From NCBI RefSeq assembly GCF_026745355.1, contig NC_079208.1:55255276-55319275 (forward strand): a DNA stretch of 64,000 nt, given 5' to 3'. This document shows positions 10,751 through 21,811 of the stretch, piece by piece (position 1 is the first letter of the stretch; the number at the start of each line of letters is the position of its first letter). A program made the translations under genes and the position numbers. Below the pieces are notes generated by a model that did no database searches, was not told the origin of the DNA, and worked only from the letters and a program-made list of their open reading frames with translations. The stretch is from Beta vulgaris subsp. vulgaris (taxonomy: Eukaryota > Streptophyta > Magnoliopsida > Caryophyllales > Amaranthaceae).

Positions 10751-12923
10751 ATGTGTGCTGAAGTAAGTTGTTACTTTGTTTTTGAACTTCATTTCTGATC
10801 TTATGTCGTGCATGCTACAGCTTAGCATCATCTTGATTTTATGTATATTCTGGAAACTAACACTGTTCTTTGGTATTCTATATCCCTTCTACTAAAAGGT
10901 GCAGTGATGTATATTTAAATGAACTTGCAATATGGTATTTTTCTTGCTGTCAATAATCATTTTTCTTTCCTATCTGCAATGGTTCAATGTAATTTTTTTG
11001 TTCCTGTGGTCTATGGATGGTAATATGTACCTATATATTCTCATGCTACTTAATCTAAATCCTTCATTCCTTTTGCCCGCGCTATCATATAATATCTCTT
11101 TTTTTCCCCCTAATTTGCTAGGTAGCACGGATACGGATACGGATACGGGTACGGGGACGGAAAACGGCAAAATCAAAATTTCTGAAAACGGGTACGGGTT
11201 GGATTCGGCAAAAATAAAAAAATATAATGCATTTATTAAATAATACTGCCTTAAAATTTTTTCAACATATAATCTCCATATAAATTTTGCATAAAAAACA
11301 TTAAAATTAGATAATAAATTTTGCACCTTCGTAGAATATTAAAAGATATAGGGGTCAAAAAGAAAAAAGAAATATGTTAGCTGGACCTGGACACCCATAA
11401 CCTCTTCCCTAGATAAGTCAGACCATGAGAGAGAATAGAAGGTTGCAGCACTACAACTCATACAAGTACAACTTTACTAGAAAAATAAATAGAAAAATAA
11501 ACAAATATGTTGTACAACTGTACTCTAATGACTCATGCTCTACAACCCTTACTTTTCACCTTCTCCTCCAACTGAAAAATTAAATAGCAAAGAAAATTTC
11601 GAGTATGACTGGACTGAGTGCCGAGCATTTGGACTGACTGCCGACGATGACCGGCGAGATGACCGGCGAGACGACCGGCGAGAAGGAGCAACGAAGAACT
11701 TTGAAGGAGTTTTCAGTTCAGGTGAGAGAGAATTTGAAATTCTCCACAAACCCTTGGATCTGATTTTACCCCATTAAAATTTCATATATTGACTGGGTAC
11801 GTTTCTCAAGCTCCAAAAACGTACCCATCCCGTACCCATTTGCATACCACACGTACCCAATTCTTGCTGCCATACCCACCTTCCCAGATTCGTTTTGGGT
11901 ACGAATCCCAGACGAATCCGTCCCGTACCCGTCCCGTACCCGTACCCGGTACGGAAAACGGTGCCTGGGAGGAGTACCCGTGCTTCATAGCTAATTTGTG
12001 TCATTTTGAACTAATCATGTATCTTTCTCTTGAAAGAGGTGGCGGTAAAACAGCTTGTTTGACCCAAATTTGGTTATTGTTGTCCTAGCCCTTCTGCACT
12101 CCCACATTTAAAAGATCAGAGGAGTTATTGACTTTAGACTCTCATTGTATCGTGCAGGTCATTGAGGCATTCCAGAAATGTCATGGAGATCACCCTTTTG
12201 GCAAAATTTGCGGCAAGTGCACTGAGCTCAAAATTAAACTTGATCGCTGCTTTATGCAGGAGGTAATTACTCTCCATATTTTATGTATATAAAAGTCTTG
12301 GACATCTTTTTCTTTGGGTGGGTGAATGTATTGGATTTTATGGTTTGTAGCTAAACAAGTAGAAGTCTATCTGCTACTTGTAAGCATGCAAGTATTTTCA
12401 TATGTTTCCTTCTTATTGGACAATGATTTCGTTCTTAATTTTTTTTCATTCTAGATGATATAATGTACTTTGGTTAAGCATAGTTTGTGATACTTCATCT
12501 TTAGATGTCTGAATAAGTAACTTATTAAGACTAATATATATTTGAAATTTGAGAAGCGCAAGCTTTTCGTTTTCTATCCTATGTTTTGTTCCATAATATA
12601 GACCCTTATGATTGTAAAATAGTGCTCTGGTGCTTACATTGACAAACCTGATCACTACCATAATCTCTTATACTTGTTATTTCACTTTCAATGCTAGAGC
12701 AAGTTATAGCCTGTCATAGTAAGGATCCTATCCTAAGTTACTTGTACTTGATGATAAGAATAGTCCATTATCTACAGAAGACTTGCGTTTAGAAAATTTC
12801 GTCAAGACAAAGAAGCAATGGAGGTTGTGTCTGCCTAAAGCATATCACTCTCTTTTACTTCAGCGACATCGACATAATATGCGGGAAGCCAAGAAGGATG
12901 TCGCTAATGCTATTGATGTATGA
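10751..12923 (+). CDS. Twin-CX9C protein, CMC2/COX-assembly type, with damaged original start
   Basis: Exons 10751-10762, 12158-12262 and 12864-12923 join in phase 0 to a 58-residue product. It has two CX9C motifs: C-AEVIEAFQK-C (residues 2-12) and C-TELKIKLDR-C, the helix-loop-helix of Cmc1/Cmc2-type proteins that enter the mitochondrial intermembrane space and act in cytochrome c oxidase biogenesis (family knowledge). Plant relatives begin with MHPP directly before the LTLH...HPMCAE stretch. Here the MHPP start (10710) runs into TGA at 10731 because eight extra bases separate the two parts. The usable start is therefore the Met of MCAE, so the product lacks about a dozen N-terminal residues. 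The last exon (RHRHNMREAKKD...) aligns only loosely with the family C-terminus. Intron 1 contains a hAT-type element. It may be functional or a recent pseudogene. Confidence 0.65.
11118..11990. mobile_element. Non-autonomous hAT-type element, 873 bp, 8-bp target duplication
   Basis: Perfect 8-bp direct repeats CTAATTTG flank the element (11110-11117 and 11991-11998). Terminal inverted repeats CTAGGTAGCACGGATAC and (reverse complement of the right end) CTATGAAGCACGGGTAC match at 14 of 17 positions. Subterminal regions are packed with GTACGGG/CCCGTAC motifs. There is a GATACG hexamer array at about 11131-11150 and three or four copies of GATGACCGGCGA at about 11645-11685. No transposase. It lies in intron 1 of the CMC2-like gene. 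Confidence 0.85.
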
Positions 12924-13992
12924 CTACTCGCACTTGCTTTTTCTATTATTTTACCTTTCATGACAAAGATATGAATTTTGCTATACCAAGACTTCATTGG
13001 TCATCGCCCTTCACCTTTATTGGACTGAAGTCTAACTAGGTCAAAGAACATATACTCCCGCAATTTCAGAGTTCTTGTCCATATGGTCTTACAAATTCAT
13101 TGAGTGTAAATAATGAACTGAAATCAACCAATAGTATGGTAGTCTTTTGGGAATGAATATAAGTTAATTAAGTAGCATTTATTAATTATAGAAGACAATA
13201 TAAAAGGAGAATTACAAACTATAAAAGTGGACTTTATCTTGTGTATGTTGATTTTTCAGTTGGGGCATAGGTATTTTGGTTGTTTGGTTCTTAAATCTTA
13301 GTGGGTTGCACATGTGCAGTAAATAAATTATAAGAGGGTGACCTTTGGTTTGCTAACCCAGAGTGGGACGTCAATCGGGAGAATTAAGTCAAAAAGTAGG
13401 TTAGCATTTTCTTTATGTTGGGTTAATACATTTATTTCTTTTCAGAAAAAAAAAAGTTATGTTTTGAATTAGACTTTCTTTTATGATATTTCATGTTTTA
13501 GGCTCTTGTGATTATGTTATTTTAAGATCCCTAATTTGTGCTTTATTGATTTCTGGTTTCAATTGGATTGATCTGAGTGTTTTTTTAAATTTTTTTTACT
13601 GAATATCATCTTTGTACAAGGCCTGATTTGTGATTTGTATATCACTTCTATTATGTATTTGTGTTTAGTTAGATTCAGAAAATTTTCACCCTTGACTCTT
13701 GAGAAACGTTATGAATTTTTTCCTCATAAAAGAAATGTGGCTGATAACTTGTGATTCATTCGATTCTAAACCAAGGCTTCTTTCCTCAGTTTTGCACATA
13801 AATTTGATAACTTTTACTTATTGACTCCTGTCTTTCGTTATTTATGTATGCTTAAATGAAGTCTTTCACACCAACTTCAAATTGAATCATGGATCTAAAT
13901 CTATTCGCGCAAGTATGAATTTTTCTATATTGGCACTCTCTGGTGCTCTTGCTGATATACTCTTGAATAGCATCGACTTGGTAATTGATGCT
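12924..13992. other. Intergenic, nothing recognised
   Basis: AT-rich sequence 3' of the CMC2-like gene, presumably including its 3' untranslated region and polyadenylation signals. No repeat boundaries seen. Confidence 0.35.
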
Positions 13993-14386
13993 TCTACTAT
14001 AGCTTAATAACACTAAGATTACTATTTTACCCTTAGGAAAAGTGATTTGACGATTTTTCCCTTCACTCTTCACATAACTACTTCCCTGCCCTCCCTTTGC
14101 CACGCGTGTCCTCTAGATGCTGCTTTACCTCGTGGCTCCTCCATCTTTTTTTTCCCCTTTCTTTCCTCCTCTCCTGAATTGTTCCTTTCTTTTCAAATTC
14201 CTAAGGTTATCGATTGAAGCTTGAATTCATCTTATGGAAAATGGCAACGTAAGCATGAAGTCAAGGGATGGACCTAGCAATGTTGGACGACATTAACGGA
14301 CGACTTTTGGAGGTTTAGTTTCTAGGGTTTCCGTCATTGTTATTGATAGATTCGACGACTATTGCATCGCTTGTCGTGAAACTTTG

Positions 14387-14458
14387 ATGCGTCAAACCTT
14401 ATCTATCTCTTTCTCTTCTCTTTTCCCATCGAGTTCTTCCACCAACCTGATCACAAAG
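14387..14458 (+). pseudogene. Captured first exon, transit-peptide-like
   Basis: ATG at 14387 opens 24 codons rich in serine, threonine and hydrophobics (MRQTLSISFSSLFPSSSSTN), typical of a chloroplast or mitochondrial targeting start, and ends at a good donor (ACAAAG|GTAAAT). It sits inside the candidate Helitron, so it probably comes from a host gene picked up by the element. The donor gene was not recognised. Confidence 0.4.
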
Positions 14459-15690
14459 GTAAATTTCTTCGATTTTTCTCGCAATCTTCCGTTTTTAGGT
14501 TTTACGATTTTACTAATCTTTGCTGTAATGTCTGTATAAGTCACAAAGTATGTACAGATTCAGGAGATGCAGGAGATTGTCAATTATCATCCACTTCACT
14601 AGAGATTCAGGAGATGCTAACAAAATGTCTGTTAATGTCTCACCTTCATTCTTACTTAGTTTATGATGCCATTCTGCTAATGTACAGATGCAAATACCAT
14701 CTCTCTATAATGTAGAACTTTTTTCCCGCTAGATTTGATCATGTAAACTTCTTACCCAGAATATTGTTGCTTTTATGTATTCCTGAATTATTTGTTTTCT
14801 GGTTCGTCAGACTTTTCATTGGTTTGTAAAAAATTACCGAGCATGCATAATAGTGTAAAATTGTTAGAGGAGGAAAGTTTTGCTTCAGTTACACATATTT
14901 CAGTGCCAGAACACTGTTGAGGGCGCAAGGTGTGTCATGTATGCATCTTAACGGTCTAAACCTTTTGGATAGGCAGAATCAGCAAATGCATGAAATTGGT
15001 GGACATTCTTTTGGATAGGCAGAATCAGTCAATTATCATTAAGATTTGTCATCTCAGATTCGGGAGACTATTGATTCTTGTTCGTAACCTAAAACAATAA
15101 ACTGCTGTTTTGAATCAATAATACTAGCCATGTTAAGTCTTCTTGGAACCAATGTTTTGCATTTGTGAACCCACCCTTTGAGTTGTTAGAAATTGAAATA
15201 TGTGATGTACTTTGGACACTGGACTTTAATTAGCCTTCAGAATCTTGATGAGGACAACTTTGGTCAATCACCTTTTGGTATGATATAGAAAAGCATCCTG
15301 AACTCTGAAGTACTCTTTTGTCACATCTTTTCTGCTTGATCATAGTTCTTCACACCTCTGGTGCAATGAGGTTTTGCAAATATTTGCCTACTACTTCGGT
15401 CCTTAGAGTGAATGAATTAGTATTAGATCTATCCATGCCTATTTCTGAAGTGAGAACAACTCTGATCCAGGATTGTTATTGAGGGTGTGTTCCTAAAATT
15501 GAATCACTTACCTCTTCTTCATATTAGAAAAATGCATCTTTTAAAAATACATTTACATTATTACTTGTGCTAGATATACTTGTACTTCGTTTGAATCAGT
15601 ATTGTCTTATTTGTTTTTGCTACTACTGTCTAATTTAGATGAGTTTACGTCTGCTCATTCCACCTACTGATATTTTTGTTGCATTGCCAG

Positions 15691-15818
15691 ATTAATTTGG
15701 TTTCTTTTGGAGTCTCTGGTTGGTGGTCAAGAAAAGTGCATGCTTTGCCGAGCACCCGCTGACTGTCACTGCGTCAGCACTTACAACTTATACCTCGAGT
15801 ATTAACAATGAGCCAAGG
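15691..15818 (+). pseudogene. Captured internal exon with an internal frame shift
   Basis: The acceptor (TTGCCAG) precedes a stretch reading INLVSFGVSGWWSRKVHALP, in phase with the 14387 exon. The frame then shifts by one base into AEHPLTVTASALTTYTSSIN, ending at AGG|GTAGTT. The change of open frame in the middle indicates a one-base loss and hence decay after capture. Family not recognised. Confidence 0.4.
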
Positions 15819-16880
15819 GTAGTTTAAACATTCAAACATCATGTAAAATGAATCCTTTTATCTTCGTTTCTTTCCTCTACAATATGCATTTTCTTTTATT
15901 TATATAATAAAGTCGTAGAGACGATGTTTTTTTGATGAAAATGAGCGGTTAAACTCAATGATGTAGACATAATTTGATCCTAAGTTTTGGGTATCATCCC
16001 CAGAAAATTTAATTACCAACTAAGTTCAATAGTATTCACATAAAGAACAATGACGTCAACCAAGGATGTAATGTCATAATCAATTTGGGAATAAGTGACA
16101 TTTAATTTGGGGAAATTTATTCTTCTCATTTCTATTTTGTATATATATACATAAAGTCGTAGAGAATAATGATTATGACACTAAATCTCTTAACACTATG
16201 GAGAGAGATAAAAACAAGACTTATTTATGTGATTGGTGAAAGGAGAGTCAAATATTTCTTATATGCTCATAAAGATTGTTCTTCGGATTTCGTCGATCAA
16301 GGACGATTGTTGTTTAGCAATCATTCAAATATCTTGGCCAAATTCCCTTTAGTTGGTATTATTGTGGGTAAGATTAATTTTTTTTTCTTGCATTTTATTT
16401 TATTTACATTTCCAATCTTTTGTAGTTTATATGGAAAAAAATAAGTGAAAGATGAAGAAAGGATGAAAGGGGAGGGAGTAAGAAGGCGTACGAGTAGGAG
16501 TTGATTTTTAAAAAATTGAAAAATCATAAAGATGAGTAAGAGAGAAAGGGAAAGAGAAAAGAATACCTTTTTCTTTTTATCGTAGAATTATTAATATTAA
16601 CCTAAATCTTAAATTGCTCAAGAGTCGGCGTTCAAATTTCCAACTACAAATAGTTGTGGATAAGGAAGATACATATAATTACGAAAAAGGTAGAACTACG
16701 TTACGAAAAAGGCGATAATATCTCGAGCGAGCTTTGGTTTGTATTACTCAAAATTTATGTTTTCGTATTTAACCATTTGGGAGAATTTTTTTTTTTGTTT
16801 GAGTTTGTGGAAAACAATTAAACACTTGCCATTACGATATTTTGGGGTAGCGTGCGCGTAGCGCGCGGTACAACAACTAG

Positions 16881-17848
16881 TATACTTAAAATTTGGTGTA
16901 TCACTATACTGGGGTAATTTTTAAACTTTTTCGGAAATATCTATGTTTTTTATCAGGATCAAAACCACAAGGGGAGCCATGGGAATTGGCGTATCTAGGT
17001 TGATACAAGGGGCACAACTGTACGGTTGTACCTCAAATATCTCGACGAAAAAGAAATAATTTATCTATACAAATATATTAAAAGACGTGCATGACAATGT
17101 GTACATGCCACGTGGCACCTCCACGCAATGTATACACGTCACGTGACACCTCTGTTACTATCCAATGTGTACATAAGTGACACGTCATGTCAATTAACAA
17201 AAATAAAATTACCTTCCAACAGATTTGAACCTATGACCTCTTGCAATTATATATGACACAATTACCATCTCAACCAACTTTTAATCATGTTTTAAGTGTC
17301 CATGTTATTATATTTGTACCTTTTAAATGTTGAGTTTTTCTTAATATATTTTAATGGGAATGGGAAAAAATACATATTAAATTGTAAAACAGTACCAACT
17401 CGGAGCAAAGTCCAAGTCCAAATACAGTTAGAAGTTTAAAAGAAACATAAGTAAGCAATAAATATGCAGAAGATTGTCTCGATGGTATATAAGAAGCAGA
17501 AAGAAATATTAGTGCATGCATGAAGAGATCTTGTATTCTAAACCACGCACACAACTATATTTCCCTTTAACTCATGCTTTTCTTCAATATACTACTCCCT
17601 ATTGGTCTTCAACGAGCATGCATCTTTCAAGGGATAGCATGTGTGAGATACTTAGATCAAAACTCCAAAATAACATTATTGTGATCTCTCTTTTTCTTTC
17701 GTATATTTTTCCTCATTTTTATACCTAAACAACTATTTTTAAATAAATTCCTAAAGAAACTTTGCAAATGAGAAGATCATTGAGAATTTTTATTGCCCAC
17801 ATAAATTCCTGTCAGGGGAAAGAACAAGATGGAGGGATGAAATAGAAG
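16881..17848. mobile_element. Helitron-like fragment (5' end at 17054) and degenerate repeat
   Basis: At 17054 the sequence A|TCTATACAAATATATTAAAA, followed by a TGCCACGTGGCA palindrome, resembles plant Helitron 5' ends. No matching hairpin-CTRR 3' end was found downstream, so this is a fragment or its end has decayed. The remainder is AT-rich with no genes. Confidence 0.3.
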
Positions 17849-18240
17849 TATCTCTATTATATAAGTCAAGGGGTGAGTTATGATATTCCCATATAAAATT
17901 ACTTTTATGTCCTTAACTTATCAAAAAATACTTATTTTGAAATATCTAATTCCTTCTCGTTCTACAACGATGTGCAATAACGAATAAGGACACTTAAGAT
18001 TGCCTAACTTATAATATGTAATGTATGCATATCACCTTTCAAAAAAAAAAAAAAGCTTAAAAAGAGATATTTTCGATTGAAAATTAAAGTGATACAACTA
18101 AAGCAATTCCAAACAATTACAAAGTAAGAATTTATAAAGTTTCTTTCTATCTAAACTTCCAATTGCAATTACAATATCAAAGAACATACATTAATAATCT
18201 ATAAACCTGCCAAGAAAAAATAAGAGAGTACATGTACAGT
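17849..18240 (+). mobile_element. Helitron-like 5' end
   Basis: A|TCTCTATTATATAAGTCAAG at about 17849 has the TC start, the preceding A and the AT-rich composition of plant Helitron 5' termini. The 3' end was not located, and the right limit given is arbitrary. Confidence 0.3.
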
Positions 18241-20540
18241 CTCATTTTTTAAATTTTTTGCCTTTTATAATTGTCGTATATGTCGATTAGGATAATTTAC
18301 CATTTTATGTATTTAAAGGTTCGTAGTAGTCGTTTGTGTTGGGATAATCTATCTCATCGTTTTATTTTTATGTAGAAGTATGTCTTGATTATTAGATATA
18401 TTATTTAAGAATATGTTTGTAATTTAGATATATTAAAGAAATATGTTTATATTTTTTTGAAAGATATTTTTTTTATGTAGAAATAGGCTTATATCATCCA
18501 ATCTTCAATGTAATGTTATGCAATAAATTACACAGATATTAAAGAGATTAACATATAAAATCCAATAACATCAACCTATAGTACATTATGATACATGTTC
18601 GTTTATCACATTGAAAAAAGTTGTGTATGATCAAATTAAACTACAATAAAATAATATTAGTATCACTAGCGCTTATTTATGTTAGTATTGATGTTAATAT
18701 ATATCTTACCACGCATCATGTGCATCTGAGACTAGTTGAATAAAAAGATAAAATAATATGGAAAGAAAAGGAAAAAAAAGAACAAAATAGTACATGGGCG
18801 GAGTCGAAACAATGGCCATGTATCAAAGCAAATGCATCTAAGAAAACACGGAGAACCACTCTTCCCAATGAACTCCTCATCTTGTAGGAATCAAAATATT
18901 TTACTTTGAGTCGGTTTCGGTGGCAATGGTGGTGGTTACTAGGATTGGAGTGGGTTTCAGTGGGTAATGTGATGCTATCGGGAGTTGGTTGGGGGTTGCG
19001 AGGCACAAGGCAGGTTTGTCGTGCGTTAAATGGTGGATTCATAGTGGATACGCCCCTACAATCAGGTCGGGTTGGGTTGGGTTTGTGTTCTAGTCGATAA
19101 TAAATGGGTCAAAAATTCCTTAACCCAAACTTTTTATAAACAAGTTAAAAAACTCAACCCTGATCCGACCCATTTAATAAATGGGTTAACATATAATCTG
19201 TTTAACCCATTTAACCATAATTATCATTATATCAAAAAAATAGTTACTATCTTTAAAAGCTAAACGATTAAGTTGACTATTGAAAATTATGTATGTTTAG
19301 AGTTTCTTGGGATGATTATGACCTATTTTAGCGATATTTTACTTTTTCTTAAACAAATTTTAGATTTATTAATATATTTTTTCAAGAATTTTGTATAAGT
19401 TCAATTTAATAAGGTTAAAACAGATCATTTCAGGTTGAAAATATCAACCTGAACCTAAATCGTTTAATTATATGGGTTAATCGTGTTAACTCATTTACTT
19501 AAGTGTATCAAAAATCCAAACCCTAACCAGATTCTTTCGGGTTAGGTTAGGGTTAGTTGAGTTGTTATGGGTTGAGTCAACTTTTTCCAGCTCAACTTTA
19601 GTTAAATGTAACCGTTGGGTTGAATAAACAAAGGAAAAAACTAATCTAAATACGCAAATAAATGATGGTCACAATAATTTTTCTAGACAAATCACGAAAA
19701 AAATATGAAATTGAATATAAAACCAAACACCATATTTTAGGACATCCAAAATAGAAATAAGCACTATATTATGAGAGAGTAGCTCACAAATTATCTTTTC
19801 TTATTTTACATCCTAGATCCTACCCATTATTAGTAATCCGTAGATGTGCACAATCTGTATGGTGAGGAAGGCGCACACATGTACATGACTAACAAGCCAA
19901 ATGTACATGAATAATAAGTCAAATAAACACATGTAAACGGCTAATAAGCCAAATGAAGATATATACATCTCTATTAGTATATGTTTATCGGTATTAGTCT
20001 TTGTATTCACAACTTAGTGCTTGATGCTCATCGTGCATATATATCCCAACCATGCGAACGTATGCACCTACTAATTTACACATTATTGGACAATGTCCCT
20101 TAAATGAACATGCCTTAAAACAATAAATTTATCATTTTAACACCCCCTTATGTGTTGAGATCCTCTAAAGTTTCAAAATAACTCTACACGGTGGAGTTCG
20201 TTAATATTAGTTGTTGATTAAGAAATCAAAGGCTTGTATTTTCTTTCCCAAAACTCCCCCTATTTTCCCCTCCGAATATCTTGTCCATATCTTTTCCTTT
20301 CCCATTAATCACGAGCCCTTAATTTTATAATATATAATTAGGATTCAACTCTACTTTGTAGAATTTTTCGTAAAACTTTAGAGGATCCGGACCCCTCTTA
20401 TAGTATTGTTTGAGGTGGGAAGTGGGAACACAAGAAACTTGGGAGAAAAGCCAAAAGGCCAAAGCCTAGGTGGAAAAGAGGAAGGAAGAAGCAAACGTAA
20501 AGAGTAAAGACAAATTCCATATTTATTTCTCAGATTAATT
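18241..20540. other. Intergenic; GGGTTA/GGGTTG-rich repeat fragment at 19050-19620
   Basis: No supported gene. Between about 19050 and 19620 the motifs AACCCATTTAA and GGGTTGGGTT recur on both strands, as in degenerate plant MITE families. The ends could not be fixed. The rest is AT-rich and featureless. Confidence 0.3.
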
Positions 20541-20546
20541 TTCTCA

Positions 20547-21438
20547 TTTGCTAAACATCGCCCTAAAATTTCATACTAACGCCCTGTATAAATACATAGA
20601 TTTGTATTTGTGTATTCTTATACTCCCACTCTCCTTCACTCTCATCACTACTTTCCCACTCTCTTTCACCCTCTTGACCCTTCCTCACTCTCTCTCCACT
20701 CTCTTCGAAATTCCGGCGCTCTCTTCGAAATTCCGGCGACACCTTCGAAATTCCGGCAACATCAAAGCAACAAATCTCAGTAACACTCATCACTCATGTC
20801 TATTTTTCTGAAAAATCTGAATTTTTTTTTTTAAAAGAGGGAGGCGTCCACCAAGGACGCCCCACCATGGGTGGAGGCGTCCTTGGCAGGCGCTCCACCA
20901 CATGGTGAGGCGCCTGCCAAGGACGCCTCCACCGGTGGTGGGGCGTCCTTGGTGGGCGCCCCCTTATTTTTTTGAATTTTTTTTTTTTAAAAAAAGGGAA
21001 GGCGTCCACCAAGGACGCCCCACCACCGGTGGCGGCGTCCTTGGCAGGCGCCTCACCATGTGGTGGAGCGCCTGCCAAGGACGCCGCCACCGGTGGTGGG
21101 GCGTCCTTGGTGGACGCCTCCCCTTTTTTAAAAAAAAAATTCAGAAAAAAGGGAGAAAAACAGAGAGAAGGTAGAGAGAAGAGAGTGGTGTTTGTCGGGG
21201 ATGAGGTGGTGGTGCTGCTGGTGATGGTCTGACAGGGGTAAGGTGGTGTTGGTGGTGGTGGTGTGGCAAGGTGGAGGGAGTGGTGAGGCAGTGGTGAGGG
21301 ATGGTGAAAAAAATCATCACTGCCATGTGAGGAGGGGTTAAGGGGAGGAGAGAGAAAAAAAATACAAAGTATAAAAATACAGTATAAAATACTGTATTTA
21401 GGGCGTAAATAAGAAAATTTAGGGCGTCGTTTAGCAAA
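20547..21438. mobile_element. Inverted-repeat element with two giant GC-rich hairpins
   Basis: The ends form a long inverted repeat: TTTGCTAAACATCGCCCTAA on the left and, read on the opposite strand from the right, TTTGCTAAACGACGCCCTAA, with similarity continuing for about 45 bases. TTAATTTT occurs at 20535-20542 and 21443-21450 and may be a target duplication, but it is low in complexity. Inside are three copies of TCTTCGAAATTCCGGC-like sequence (about 20700-20757) and, at 20812-21147, nested palindromes with GGCGTCC motifs. Long open frames across it on both strands are by-products of this repetitive GC-rich sequence. It ends 374 bp before the DnaJ start codon. Confidence 0.65.
20838..21120. 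repeat. Two tandem ~125-bp near-perfect palindromes
   Basis: Block A (about 20838-20965) and block B (about 20999-21120) are related to each other, and each folds on itself. In block B the first ~52 bases, from GGCGTCCACCAAGGACGCC onward, are mirrored exactly by the last ~52, leaving a loop of about 17 bases. The poly-T/poly-A tracts outside the blocks pair as well, so the whole region can form nested hairpins. Confidence 0.8.
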
Positions 21439-21811
21439 ACCCTTAATTTTTAACAATTAAGAGTAGACCTAGACTTATACAGAACCATCTAGAACCCAAT
21501 TCTTTACCAAAACACAAAAACCACAAAAGTAGAAAGCAGAAATTCTAGACCCTTCCTTTGTTTTTCTTCCAAAATCACCAAGATCTTCGCAACATCAACG
21601 GCCCTAAAACCTTTCTTCTCACCTTACCTTTTAATCTTCACCGTCAAAAAACCTATAAAGAAAAAACTCAAAATTCTTAGGCAGAAAACCCACCTCTCAA
21701 AATTCCCTCATATATAAATTTGTAAATTGACAAGAACAATTCTACAAATTTCTGCACTTACCCAATTTACAAGTCGTCATCTTGTGAAGAACCCATAACT
21801 CAAATCTTAAG

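Larger units (their letters stand above)
13993..16880 (+). mobile_element. Candidate non-autonomous Helitron with captured exons
   Basis: The 3' end is convincing: a GC hairpin (GCGCG-TAG-CGCGC, 16854-16866), a 10-base spacer and CTAG immediately followed by T at 16881, the classic Helitron terminus inserted next to a T. The best 5' end is TCTACTATAGCTTAATAAC at 13993, similar to the TC-starting termini of plant Helitrons. However, the preceding base is T rather than the expected A, so the left boundary is tentative. No Rep/helicase gene is present. Gene-like exons with splice signals lie inside (14387-14458, 15691-15818). Confidence 0.6.

Noticed and set aside
20800..21456. 218-codon minus-strand open frame and overlapping plus-strand frames
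   Set aside because: They read through the GC-rich palindromes and poly-A/T of a mobile element, giving low-complexity repeats on both strands; not genes.
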